Source: a cyanobacterium PCC 7702
GTDB taxonomy: Bacteria; Cyanobacteriota; Cyanobacteriia; Cyanobacteriales; Nostocaceae
Direction of reading: 5' to 3'
Assembly (NCBI GenBank): GCA_000332255.1
Contig: KB235926.1
Location: forward strand, 4,858,600 to 4,894,567
Length of the DNA stretch: 35,968 nt
Below are positions 25,243 through 34,064 of this stretch, piece after piece (the stretch's first letter is position 1; each line of letters starts with the position of its first letter). Made by a program: the position numbers and the translations under genes. The notes under the pieces were generated by a model, which worked only from the letters and a program-made list of their open reading frames with translations, did not search any database and was not told where the DNA came from.

Positions 25243-27669
25243 TCAAACTAGAGATTTAGTAGATAAAATTATTCCCTTTGCTCCGAGCAAACGAGAATAT
25301 ATTTTTCCCTGAAAGTCATGTGCAATTACATCAGCAGTAACAAAGGATTCCGTCTTGGACTTGATTTCACAAGAGACGTAAAACTTCTCACCAAATGGAA
25401 TAGGTACGAACTGTTCAAATATTTTTATCTCTGACGGTAAGCAACCTTCTTGATGAAAATACTGTGTCCAAATCCACAGTGAATGAATCTGAACGTCCAC
25501 AATGTAGGGATTAAAAGTTTTTACTGGAAATTGTCCTTGTTGCCTTTCTTCCAAAGGAAGTAAAGCACATTCTATAGTGACCTTTTTTAGAGTTAGATTT
25601 AAGATATTTCTTACTCCTTGAAAACAGGGACCGTGAAATAAGCTTGCTCCTCCGTTTTGATATAGTGATTCAGTTGAATTTAGATTGATTTTTTCCTGTT
25701 TTAAATCCAGTCTTTCGTAAGTAGGAGCAATGGGAATTTTCTTTTGAATTTGAAGCCGACTGCTGAAGTTATAGCGAATTTTACCTTCGCGATTACTACT
25801 CCATATTTTAGCATCAAATTCGATTTCAGTGGCATCATTTTTAGAAATTTCCTGCAAGTCTAAAGTGTATTCACTTGCCAGATTGTCATCAAAAACAATT
25901 CCCTTCAAAACTTTAAAATTGGAACAATTGAACGACTTGTATCCAGGATAGAGTTGTTCGCAGGTATTAGCAATCCACAATAAGGCGCAAGTAGCGGGTA
26001 AAACTGAACGACCAGCAATTATATGGTCTTGTAAAAACGGATTGGCTGCTAATGTTAATCGGCGCTGAATGCGATATTTTTTCAATTTAGGATCGAGCGA
26101 TGCAGGGATGTGCGTAAGGGGACTACCTATGACTATTTGCGTACTGTGTTTATTAGCTGGTGCTAATTCAGCAATCAACATTTGAGTGCCAATTTCTATA
26201 GGTATAGTCTCAATTCCTCGTTCGTTAAAAGCTTTTTTTAATTCTGGCGTGACCATACCGCTTTCCCAAGGTCCCCAATTAATAGCAACTACATGACAAT
26301 CAGGATAATTGCGTTTAAAAAGATGGGCTGATTTGTTGAGAATTTCATTGGCGATCGCATAATCTGATTGACCGACATTTCCGTAAAAACCTGCTACAGA
26401 AGAAAATAAGATTAAATAATTTAGCTGACTGGGACAAACACACTGCAGTAGATTTTCCAGACCTTTGACTTTGGCAGCATAAACTGTTTCAAAATCCTGC
26501 TCTGATTTATTTTCAATACGCTTATCTGCTAAATTTCCAGCTCCGTGAATAATTCCCGTGACCGCACCCAAACGCTCAACTGCAGCATTAACTTGCTGTT
26601 GGAGACGATCTGTAGTGCTGGTGATATCAGCGCAGATATATTCTGCTTGTCCACCTGCTTGTTGAATTGCTTGTAGAGTTGCATGAATTTCTTGCTGCGA
26701 GCGAATAGCTTTATATTTTTTATGTACCATTGCAGGTGTAGGTTTTTCTCCTCGGGCGAGGAAATCTTCCATAATCCGTTTTTTCAATTCTGCCTCATCG
26801 TTGCAACCTTGAGCCCAGACAGGTTCGCCTTCTTCTAGACTAGAACGCCCCAGGAGAATAAACTTACATTGATAGCGCCGCGCTAGTTCAATCACGCATT
26901 GCGCTGTGATTCCTTTCGCTCCACCGCTAACGAGAAATACTTGAGATTGAAGATGCAAACCAGGAGATTGATTATTTTCCGAGTCAAAATAGCTGTGCTG
27001 AGAGCATACTAGTGTTGTTCGTCCTTGGGAACTATATCCTACTTCCACAATCAGTCGATTGGGATCGTAAAGTTCAGCGAGGATGTAGCGTACCGACGTT
27101 TGAGCATCTATATCCGGACACAAGTCCAGTGCTCGACAAAATACAGCTTCCCATTCTTGATTTAAGGATTTAGTTAATCCGAACAATCCGCCACTTATAG
27201 CACCAAAATTAGTTGTCTGTCCCAATCCGAACTTACCATCCAACCGAGCAACGGTAAAAAAGCAACTGCGTTCTCCACAAGATGCAGCTCGATTTAGTGG
27301 TTCCTTGAGATATTTGGCGATTAAAAAGACGTGGCGGACAATAGCTTTCTCGGTTTCCAGATAAAGGACGCAATCGTTGCTTGCATCATCGTGACTGGCA
27401 GGATTAAGGTGGATAAATATAGCGATTTCACCGTGCTCAGCAGCGATCGCTTCTAACTGTTGTTTTAAATGCTCTTCGCTCCAATTAGTCAGCACCACGC
27501 GAGGGATTCCTTCTGCTAAAGGTAACTGTTTGACGATCGCTGTTGGGGGAAAACTCACGACAACTACTTTCCAACCACGTTGCCAAAGAGCAGCAGCTAG
27601 TTCTGGAGTTGTGGGAGACCCATCATCAGTTATCAAAGCAATATATTTGCAAGATAAGGTAAAATCCAA
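25243..27669 (-). CDS. KR-DH part of the PfaA-like synthase
   Basis: An 808-residue frame starting at a TTG; the same frame is open back to about 27762, so it is the C-terminal part of the large synthase. The ketoreductase has cofactor loop VSGGAKGITAQCVIELA, GIIHGAGNLAD, and catalytic LFSSVAGFYGNVGQSDYAIA (Ser, Tyr, Asn). It is preceded by a structural half (YIALITDDGSPTTPELAAAL). The C-terminal hot-dog dehydratase has HIIAGRSVLPATCALLW, with the H-x-x-x-G-x-x-x-x-P motif, and a second half with SLYQNGGASLFHGPCFQGV. KR followed by a PS-DH domain is the end of PfaA-type synthases. It would reduce beta-keto groups and dehydrate the beta-hydroxy groups. Confidence 0.88.
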   Translation of the reverse strand: MDFTLSCKYIALITDDGSPTTPELAAALWQRGWKVVVVSFPPTAIVKQLPLAEGIPRVVLTNWSEEHLKQQLEAIAAEHGEIAIFIHLNPASHDDASNDCVLYLETEKAIVRHVFLIAKYLKEPLNRAASCGERSCFFTVARLDGKFGLGQTTNFGAISGGLFGLTKSLNQEWEAVFCRALDLCPDIDAQTSVRYILAELYDPNRLIVEVGYSSQGRTTLVCSQHSYFDSENNQSPGLHLQSQVFLVSGGAKGITAQCVIELARRYQCKFILLGRSSLEEGEPVWAQGCNDEAELKKRIMEDFLARGEKPTPAMVHKKYKAIRSQQEIHATLQAIQQAGGQAEYICADITSTTDRLQQQVNAAVERLGAVTGIIHGAGNLADKRIENKSEQDFETVYAAKVKGLENLLQCVCPSQLNYLILFSSVAGFYGNVGQSDYAIANEILNKSAHLFKRNYPDCHVVAINWGPWESGMVTPELKKAFNERGIETIPIEIGTQMLIAELAPANKHSTQIVIGSPLTHIPASLDPKLKKYRIQRRLTLAANPFLQDHIIAGRSVLPATCALLWIANTCEQLYPGYKSFNCSNFKVLKGIVFDDNLASEYTLDLQEISKNDATEIEFDAKIWSSNREGKIRYNFSSRLQIQKKIPIAPTYERLDLKQEKINLNSTESLYQNGGASLFHGPCFQGVRNILNLTLKKVTIECALLPLEERQQGQFPVKTFNPYIVDVQIHSLWIWTQYFHQEGCLPSEIKIFEQFVPIPFGEKFYVSCEIKSKTESFVTADVIAHDFQGKIYSRLLGAKGIILSTKSLV

Positions 27670-27725
27670 AACATCAGGCTCCGGGATAACTTGCAGAGCA
27701 ACAAAACTGCGGACAATATTGCTGT

Positions 27726-30053
27726 TTACTTGCTCAGGCTGTTTGTAAGATTGAGGTGGAAATGTTTTTTTTCCAACGTATCAGCCTGCTGTTTCATATA
27801 GTCAACTATTTGACCAAGAGTACGCAATTGTCCCAGTTCCTCAGGATTTGGTTTGGGTAGGTCTGGGTACAGCTCCAACAATGCTCCTAGGATTTCAACT
27901 CGTTTAATCGAATCAATCCCCAAGTCTGCTTCGATATCCATCGATAGCTCTAACATCTCCACCGGATAACCAGTTTTTTCGCTGACCACATTCAGTAGAG
28001 TTTGACTGAGAGTGGCAAAATCTACAGACAAAATTGGCTCTGGCTCTACGGTAATAACTGAATCGCTAGCAATCTCCTTGGTCTCCTCTACCACCTGTTG
28101 AGCTTTGACAGAAGCTGTCTCCTCAACTGCAGCTATTTTCGATACAACAGTCCGCATGTACCCTACAATTTCACCCAGAGTACGCAATTGTCCCAGTTCC
28201 TCAGGATTTGGTTTGGGTAGGTCTGGGTACAGCTCCAACAATGCTCCTAGGATTTCAACTCGTTTAATCGAATCAATCCCCAAGTCTGCTTCGATATCCA
28301 TCGATAGCTCTAACATCTCCACCGGATAACCAGTTTTTTCGCTGACCACATTCAGTAGAGTTTGACTGAGAGTGGCAAAATCTACAGACAAAATTGGCTC
28401 TGGCTCTACGGTAATAACTGAATCGCTAGCAATCTCCTTGGTCTCCTCTACCACCTGTTGAGCTTTGACAGAAGCTGTCTCCTCAACTGCAGCTATTTTC
28501 GATACAACAGTCCGCATGTACCCTACAATTTCACCCAGAGTACGCAATTGTCCCAGTTCCTCAGGATTTGGTTTGGGTAGGTCTGGGTACAGCTCCAACA
28601 ATGCTCCTAGGATTTCAACTCGTTTAATCGAATCAATCCCCAAGTCTGCTTCGATATCCATCGATAGCTCTAACATCTCCACCGGATAACCAGTTTTTTC
28701 GCTGACCACATTCAGTAGAGTTTGACTGAGGGTAGCTTCATCAATAACTGCTGGTAATGAGGTAATAGATTCGGCGTTATTACTTCCGCTGCTACTGGAA
28801 ACAACCTCAAAGTTCTTTTCCACTGCATCCGCAGCATTACTAGCAGCACAATTAACGCTAGCAATTGATTCCTGTACTAACGACACCGCAGAACGCTTCT
28901 CAGTTACGCTAGCGAGCAACAATTCATACTGCTGCTCAAGCAATTGGAAAAAGTTCTTAGTCTGTTGTGTTTGATGATTTAGATATTGCTCGTGAACGCG
29001 CAAAGTTTCAGCATTATGCTCGTGAAACCGCATTATGCTGCGCTCGGAGTATGAAAGTGCTATTTGTTTGGTTTCTGTGGATTGAGCAGATAATTTACTA
29101 CTTTCTAGCAAGGAATTTTGTTGCTGCATCAGTTGGAAGAAAGTTCTGGTGTACTCTACCTGATGCTTTAAGGATTGCTCGTGAACTCGCAAGATATCTT
29201 GTTGATGGCGATTAAACAGAATTAAAGCATACTCTAAGCTATCTAAAATTAGTAGCTCTGGACTTGATTGCAACTGCAGCTCGTCAAAAGTTTGTTGAGA
29301 GGATGTCATCAGCTGTTCAGAAGGTTCTACTGATTTATGACCGTTGGTAATGACTGCGACTTGCTCCGAAGTAGGAAGAACATTATTTATTTGGCAAGTA
29401 TCTTCTATTACTTGGTGACCGTTGGTATTGAGTACGGATTGGTTTGGGTGTACATTGACAGATTTGGGAACAACGGCGTTAGTTGTTTGCTGCGAAGGTG
29501 GATGTGCAACGTTGATTTGTAATGCTTTTTCAAAAGCTTGTTTCGTTTTTGGTGACAGGTAATTAGTACCATTTAAACGTACGGTCAATAGCTTATTTTT
29601 GGTAGCTTCGGGGATTTTTTGCTCCCATGGATAGGGATCGGGATTTTTTAAAGGTAATCCAGCAACACGCAACTGTACGATCGCTTCTCGCAAACAGCGA
29701 TCGCTATCTTTTTGAGGATTGCTGTTTAAGGCCACAGCTAAATGGGGTCGCTGGCCAAGAATTTCTTTGACCAAGTTGGTGAGAATATTTTTAGGACCGA
29801 ATTCAACAAAGCAATAACCACCTTGAGCATAAATATTTTCAATTTCTTGCTGAAAAAATACCTGCGCGAGCAGATGTTGTTTGAGAATTTTTTGAATAGC
29901 TTCTGGCTCGCTGGGATAAGGTTCTGCTGTCAAATTTGTATAGACAGGAATTTTTGGTTTTTGGAAACTAACTTTCTCAATTGCTTGAGCAAAAGATTTC
30001 TGCGCATATGCTACCAATGGTGTATGAAAAGCTGCTGAAACTGCAAGCAACAC
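27726..30053 (-). CDS. AT end, helical linker and three ACPs of the PfaA-like synthase
   Basis: A 775-residue frame with a GTG first codon and no ribosome-binding site, the middle part of the large synthase. Residues 1-160 complete the acyltransferase (SAAFHTPLVAYA, YCFVEFGPKNILTNLV). Residues about 165-440 form a Gln/Ser-rich helical linker with two related helices, LRVHEQSLKHQ and LRVHEQYLNHQ. Then three acyl carrier domains follow, each with the phosphopantetheine site LGIDSIKRVEILGALLEL, separated by identical linkers. Tandem ACPs with DSIKRVE are the hallmark of PUFA-type synthases, where their number sets output. The frame ends at KKHFHLNLTNSLSK; one added A at 27765-27772 continues it into the KR. 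Confidence 0.88.
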   Translation of the reverse strand: MLLAVSAAFHTPLVAYAQKSFAQAIEKVSFQKPKIPVYTNLTAEPYPSEPEAIQKILKQHLLAQVFFQQEIENIYAQGGYCFVEFGPKNILTNLVKEILGQRPHLAVALNSNPQKDSDRCLREAIVQLRVAGLPLKNPDPYPWEQKIPEATKNKLLTVRLNGTNYLSPKTKQAFEKALQINVAHPPSQQTTNAVVPKSVNVHPNQSVLNTNGHQVIEDTCQINNVLPTSEQVAVITNGHKSVEPSEQLMTSSQQTFDELQLQSSPELLILDSLEYALILFNRHQQDILRVHEQSLKHQVEYTRTFFQLMQQQNSLLESSKLSAQSTETKQIALSYSERSIMRFHEHNAETLRVHEQYLNHQTQQTKNFFQLLEQQYELLLASVTEKRSAVSLVQESIASVNCAASNAADAVEKNFEVVSSSSGSNNAESITSLPAVIDEATLSQTLLNVVSEKTGYPVEMLELSMDIEADLGIDSIKRVEILGALLELYPDLPKPNPEELGQLRTLGEIVGYMRTVVSKIAAVEETASVKAQQVVEETKEIASDSVITVEPEPILSVDFATLSQTLLNVVSEKTGYPVEMLELSMDIEADLGIDSIKRVEILGALLELYPDLPKPNPEELGQLRTLGEIVGYMRTVVSKIAAVEETASVKAQQVVEETKEIASDSVITVEPEPILSVDFATLSQTLLNVVSEKTGYPVEMLELSMDIEADLGIDSIKRVEILGALLELYPDLPKPNPEELGQLRTLGQIVDYMKQQADTLEKKHFHLNLTNSLSK
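27765..27772 (-). other. Frameshift site, A8 run (ACP to KR)
   Basis: The coding strand reads TTGGAAAAAAAACATTTCC, with eight As. With nine As the frame reads LEKKTFPPQSYKQPEQVNSN and on into the ketoreductase without a stop. The other shifted frame hits a stop after 12 codons. Confidence 0.8.
27817..28730. repeat. Perfect 360-bp tandem repeat over the ACP domains
   Basis: The sequence has an exact 360-bp period from 27817 to 28730, about 2.5 copies (27817-28176, 28177-28536, 28537-28730). I saw no mismatch between copies on reading. Each unit holds one ACP domain and its Val/Glu-rich linker. Identity at synonymous positions means the copies arose or were homogenised recently. Confidence 0.92.
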
Positions 30054-30073
30054 CGTTGAGAAAGCTCGGGCTT

Positions 30074-32509
30074 TTAGTTCCTCTTGACTTTAACAATTTC
30101 AGCTTTGGATCCTGCCAAGACAACTTGACAAGGAGAATTATAATTAGCAATGGTGACCAAAGGAAAATTTTTGACCACTTGTTCAACGTCAGCAACATTT
30201 CCTTTAACCGCCAGCATCACTCCCGCATCAAATTGTGGCTCTTTCGGTGCAGCCATGGCTTGACCGCGAGCCTTGACTAGGAAAAAATAATCTTCTTCAC
30301 TAAGAACACCCGCAGCCCACAAAGCTGTCAGTTCTCCAAAGCTATGTCCGGCAATAAAATCTGGCTTGAAAAGAGCTTGTTGCAGTATTTTGTAAAGACC
30401 AACACTAAAAGCTCCAATTGCTGGTTGTGCAAATTCCGTCTGTTGCAATGCTTCTATCTGCACTTTCTTTTGAGCTGCATCAAACACTGGAGGAGGAAAA
30501 ACTACTTCTGAAACGGCCTTCAAACCATCTTGGCACAAAAGACTATCTATGTAACTATAGGTCTGACGCAAACAAGGAAAGTTAATTGCTATTTCTCGAC
30601 CCATTTCCAAATACTGGGAGCCTTGTCCGGAAAATAGGGCCACTACTTTACCCTCGATACCCATTTTGCGGTAGTAAATTCCTTGAGGAAGATCCCAGGA
30701 TTGTGCGTGGGGATTTTGTTTGAGGAGGTTAATGGTGGTTTGCAAACATTGACAAGCCTCTGGGATGGAAGTGGCAACAAATCCTATTCTGGCATGAACA
30801 ACGGGAATTTCTAATGATTGACTTGTAATAGTTAATTGGGCATAATGTTTTTCTCCATCCTGGGATTGCAGCTTCTGCAGATTTTCTTGACAAAGTAACA
30901 ATAACTGCTCGGTCGTTGCTGCAGATATTAGTATTGATGAAGGAGTGGAGTGTAGACGATAAGGGCGATCGTGGTCGCTTGAGTATTCTTCTAGAACAAC
31001 ATGATAATTTGTACCACCAAAACCAAAAGCACTGACTCCTGCACGTCTTGGTGGTTCTCCTTGACGACGGATCCAAGGTCTGGTTTCTGTATTCAAATAA
31101 AATGGCGAGTTTTCAAGATCCAATTTGGGATGGGGTTTAGTAACGTTAATAGTCGGTGGCAAGATTTTGTGATGCAAAGCTAGTGCTGTTTTGATCAAAC
31201 TTGCTGCACCTGCTGCAGCTTTTGTATGTCCGATCTGAGATTTGACGCTACCGAGGGCAATATATTGTTTTTTGGAATTGTTTTCACCAAATACTTCTTT
31301 TAAAGCAACAACTTCTGTGGGATCCCCCACTGGAGTACCTGTTCCGTGGGCTTCAATCAAACCAACAGAAGCAGGTGAAAATCCCGCATCTTCATACGCA
31401 CGCTGCAAGGCTTTCACTTGTCCTTCCGCACGAGGTGCGTAGATGCTTTTATGGCGACCGTCGCTGGAGGTACCAATTCCTTTGATCGCTGCATAAATTC
31501 TGTCACCGTCTTTTATCGCATCTTCTAGACGCTTGAGCACCAACATCCCAATTCCTTCCGCCAGCATCATCCCGTCTGATTCAGCATCGAAAGACTTGAC
31601 GTTCTGACCTGGAGAAGCAGCAGGTGTTTTACTAAAACACATGTAGGCAACTATGGAATTATCAGTGTCTACCCCACCAGTTAGCATCATATCGGCTCGA
31701 TACTCAACCAGTTCGGCGATCGCCATTGCTAGCGCTCCCAAGGAACTAGCACAAGCTGCATCCACCACGCAATTCATTCCTCCCAAGTCCAGGCGATTAG
31801 CTATTCGCCCAGCAACTACGTTCGCCAACATCCCAGGAAAGGCGTTTTCTTCCCATTGCACATATGCACTTTTTATTTTCGCGATGATTTTTTGCGTATC
31901 CTCGTCAGATAAACCACTGCTTTTTAAAACTTTCTCCCACACAGGATACTCTAACCTGGTAGCTAATGGCATCGCTAATTGCCTTGCCAAAGCTACACCC
32001 AAAATTACCCCTGTACGCTCTCGATTAAACTGCTTCTTTTCCCCATAACCCGCATCCTCCATTGCTGCTTTCGCAACAACCAAACTCAGCAGTTGGGAAA
32101 CATCTGTAACCTCTAAAACATTGGGAGGAAGCCCAAATTCCATGGGATTAAATTCAATTTCTGGAATGAATCCACCACGTTTGCAATAGGTTTTATCGGG
32201 TGCTTTTGGATCGGGATCGTAGTAATCATGAATGCTCCAGTGCGATGCAGGAACATCGGTAATACAATCAATTTTATGAATGATTTTTTCCCAATATTCC
32301 CGTAAATTTTTAGATTCCGGAAAGATACCAGCCATCCCGATAATGGCAACAGGAGTATCTTGCAGTCTTCTGTTAAGTTTGCTAGTTTCTGTGGTCTTTT
32401 GTGCAGACATAATTTTTTTCACCTTTATAAGCTTGTGTAAAGCCTTTTCACAATTGCTGATTTCAGCTTGCAACTGTGACAGCGCAGCTTCAATTCTAGA
32501 AGCAGTCAT
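30074..32509 (-). CDS. KS-AT part of the PfaA-like synthase
   Basis: An 811-residue frame from the ATG at 32509; a GTG at 32578 and an ATG at 32410 (with AGGTGA upstream) are alternatives. Residues 1-40 form a helix (ALSQLQAEISNCEKALHKL), possibly a docking coil. The ketosynthase follows: PVAIIGMAGIFPESKNLREYW, active Cys in VDAACASSLGAL (about residue 253), His in EAHGTGTPVGDPT and GSVKSQIGHTKAAAG, and GVSAFGFGGTNYHVVLEE. The acyltransferase begins with VVALFSGQGSQYLEMGREI and carries GHSFGELTALWAAG. The frame breaks at KAEIVKVKRN; adding one base at about 30084 gives VKEELKARAFSTVLLAVSAA, continuous with the next piece. The intended synthase (about 2440 residues) is KS-AT-ACP3-KR-DH. Confidence 0.88.
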   Translation of the reverse strand: MTASRIEAALSQLQAEISNCEKALHKLIKVKKIMSAQKTTETSKLNRRLQDTPVAIIGMAGIFPESKNLREYWEKIIHKIDCITDVPASHWSIHDYYDPDPKAPDKTYCKRGGFIPEIEFNPMEFGLPPNVLEVTDVSQLLSLVVAKAAMEDAGYGEKKQFNRERTGVILGVALARQLAMPLATRLEYPVWEKVLKSSGLSDEDTQKIIAKIKSAYVQWEENAFPGMLANVVAGRIANRLDLGGMNCVVDAACASSLGALAMAIAELVEYRADMMLTGGVDTDNSIVAYMCFSKTPAASPGQNVKSFDAESDGMMLAEGIGMLVLKRLEDAIKDGDRIYAAIKGIGTSSDGRHKSIYAPRAEGQVKALQRAYEDAGFSPASVGLIEAHGTGTPVGDPTEVVALKEVFGENNSKKQYIALGSVKSQIGHTKAAAGAASLIKTALALHHKILPPTINVTKPHPKLDLENSPFYLNTETRPWIRRQGEPPRRAGVSAFGFGGTNYHVVLEEYSSDHDRPYRLHSTPSSILISAATTEQLLLLCQENLQKLQSQDGEKHYAQLTITSQSLEIPVVHARIGFVATSIPEACQCLQTTINLLKQNPHAQSWDLPQGIYYRKMGIEGKVVALFSGQGSQYLEMGREIAINFPCLRQTYSYIDSLLCQDGLKAVSEVVFPPPVFDAAQKKVQIEALQQTEFAQPAIGAFSVGLYKILQQALFKPDFIAGHSFGELTALWAAGVLSEEDYFFLVKARGQAMAAPKEPQFDAGVMLAVKGNVADVEQVVKNFPLVTIANYNSPCQVVLAGSKAEIVKVKRN
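30084..30085 (-). other. Frameshift site (within the AT domain)
   Basis: The coding strand reads GTCAAGAGGAACTAA. One added A gives GTC AAA GAG GAA CTA AAA and the normal AT continuation. A G added a few bases later would also restore the frame, so the exact base is not certain. Confidence 0.75.
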
Positions 32510-33084
32510 GACTAAATCTTCACTACTGTATCTGTTAAAAATAGAGAGTGATTCAAATTCCCTCCCTTGAAAAAGCACTTTGGCAATAAGTAATTAGGGA
32601 AGAAACACTCTTTTGGTAAATCCACAATAATTTTTATCTTCAACCCCACCTCTTCATCAAGAGAATATAATTACAGCTGCGTATTTTTTTCATAGATTAG
32701 CTTTCGTTACTTATCCTATACCGAATTACTTCTCTACTACAACTGATATGCAATTAATGTGCAACACAACTTCCACAATAAAAAATTGATTATTGGTGGA
32801 ATTCCGAGAAATAAATTATCAATTAAAAATCATATCTTATATCTAATTTTTCTTATTTTTGCCAAAGCCTATGATTTTAAAAAATATTTTATTTTTATAA
32901 TTATATCGCCGTATTCAAATTAGTTTTAGCAAAAACTGTAAACAAATAATCTGTATTTAAGGATATAGGAAGGGAAAACTACAGTATGCAACGTATAGTA
33001 TAGTGTTAAACTCAGCTTTTATCCCTTTATTTAACTTTTTGGTTACATACTTGTCAGTTTTCCCCAAACTACTTATTTTTCATT
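32510..33084. other. Leader region of the PKS genes
   Basis: AT-rich DNA upstream of the large synthase. It must hold the promoter of the minus-strand PKS run. A Shine-Dalgarno-like AGGGAGGG lies at 32560-32567 on the minus strand but has no in-frame start at the right distance. No clear sigma-70 promoter or terminator can be named. Confidence 0.4.
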
Positions 33085-33324
33085 TCAGTTTGACCGTGAT
33101 TGCGCAGCATCTAACAACCGCTTCTCAAGCTCGCTAACACTAATTCCAAGTTCAGAAGCTGTTTTCGCTTTCCACTCTTCTAGTTCGGAATCATGTTGAT
33201 TTAGCCATTCATGCACTGCAATGCGTGCCATCTCAGCTTTACGCACTGTCTGGCGAGCTGCGTGGAAAATAAGCCGCTGGTTGTCAAAATTCGGTAATGA
33301 GAGCATGAATCGATGTAGCTTCAT
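33085..33324 (-). CDS. Small hypothetical protein
   Basis: A 79-residue charged protein with ATG start. It looks mostly helical: residues 12-45 include FDNQRLIFHAARQTVRKAEM, then HDSELEEWKAKTASELGIS and SELEKRLLDAA. There is no signal peptide or membrane helix. No family is recognised. It precedes the PKS genes on the same strand, about 575 bp before the synthase start, so a link is possible but unproven. Confidence 0.55.
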   Translation of the reverse strand: MKLHRFMLSLPNFDNQRLIFHAARQTVRKAEMARIAVHEWLNQHDSELEEWKAKTASELGISVSELEKRLLDAAQSRSN

Positions 33325-33619
33325 TATCTATCCCTCTTGTATTATTCCCTCTGTAAAAATTTAAATCCCTTAGCAAAAAGGGTTTGACCGATTTAGCTCT
33401 GTCTTTTTAGAGATTTCTATTAGTTTGTGCAGACACATAGCGTCTCACCGCCAAGCATCGCTAATGCCCTCACCACATCCAAACTTTATTCTTTCACTTT
33501 TAAATTTAACTTATCATGATGATGAAAAACCGCTATAGTGCACAAACATTTGTAATTGCATAAGGTTAGATTCATACTTTGCTAATAATATCTCATCTCC
33601 TAAAAGTTTATTTTACAAA

Positions 33620-33636
33620 GTTGCATATAAATTGCA
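33620..33636. promoter_or_regulatory. TTGCA direct-repeat element 1
   Basis: GTTGCATATAAATTGCA: two TTGCA half-sites 11 bp apart, one helical turn. A near copy occurs at 34048-34064 and a weaker one at 2155-2170. A regulator-binding site is possible; no protein is known for it. Confidence 0.3.
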
Positions 33637-33701
33637 CTTGCCTAACTAGAAATTGCTGCCGATTTTAAACTTGTCAGCAAATAAGATTATGAAAATTAGT
33701 T

Positions 33702-33756
33702 TCTTAGAAAAATCTTATAAAGACCTTATAAATATCTTATTATACTCTTATAAATA
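33702..33756. repeat. Five-unit 11-bp tandem repeat
   Basis: Five consecutive 11-mers: TCTTAGAAAAA, TCTTATAAAGA, CCTTATAAATA, TCTTATTATAC, TCTTATAAATA. The core CTTATAAA recurs at exactly one helical turn. This would suit cooperative protein binding or intrinsic curvature. Confidence 0.6.
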
Positions 33757-34047
33757 TTTAGTACAGATCGTACAAGTTCTCAACTGAATCCAATACGTTT
33801 TGCTTCTGGAAACACGATAACGTAGTATCTTGAGTTCACACCTAGATTGTATGCCAATGAAAATTTCATATTTGGTTGTTTGGATTCAGATTTCTACCAA
33901 GAACTTTGCAAAATATCATAGGAGATAGATGTGTAAAAAAAATACATTTTTTACTAATTATTTTGCGATTGCAACATCAAATAATTAGTTAGGCTAGCTA
34001 GTATCAACAGTTAAATAGATATTTATATCGCCATTTCTATTTAACAT

Positions 34048-34064
34048 GTTGCATATAGGTTGCA
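34048..34064. promoter_or_regulatory. TTGCA direct-repeat element 2
   Basis: GTTGCATATAGGTTGCA, identical to element 1 at 15 of 17 positions, with the same 11-bp spacing of the TTGCA half-sites. It lies about 230 bp before the gene at 34296. Confidence 0.3.

Noticed and set aside
28105-28689. Two identical 74-codon plus-strand frames
   Set aside because: They are antisense shadows of the ACP repeats, identical only because the 360-bp unit is.
27817-28730. CRISPR-like array
   Set aside because: The repeat period is 360 bp and codes for ACP domains; there are no short repeats with unique spacers here or elsewhere in the window.
33761-33773. NtcA box (GTA-N8-TAC)
   Set aside because: The spacing is seven bases (GTACAGATCGTAC), not eight, and no -10 box lies at the right distance.
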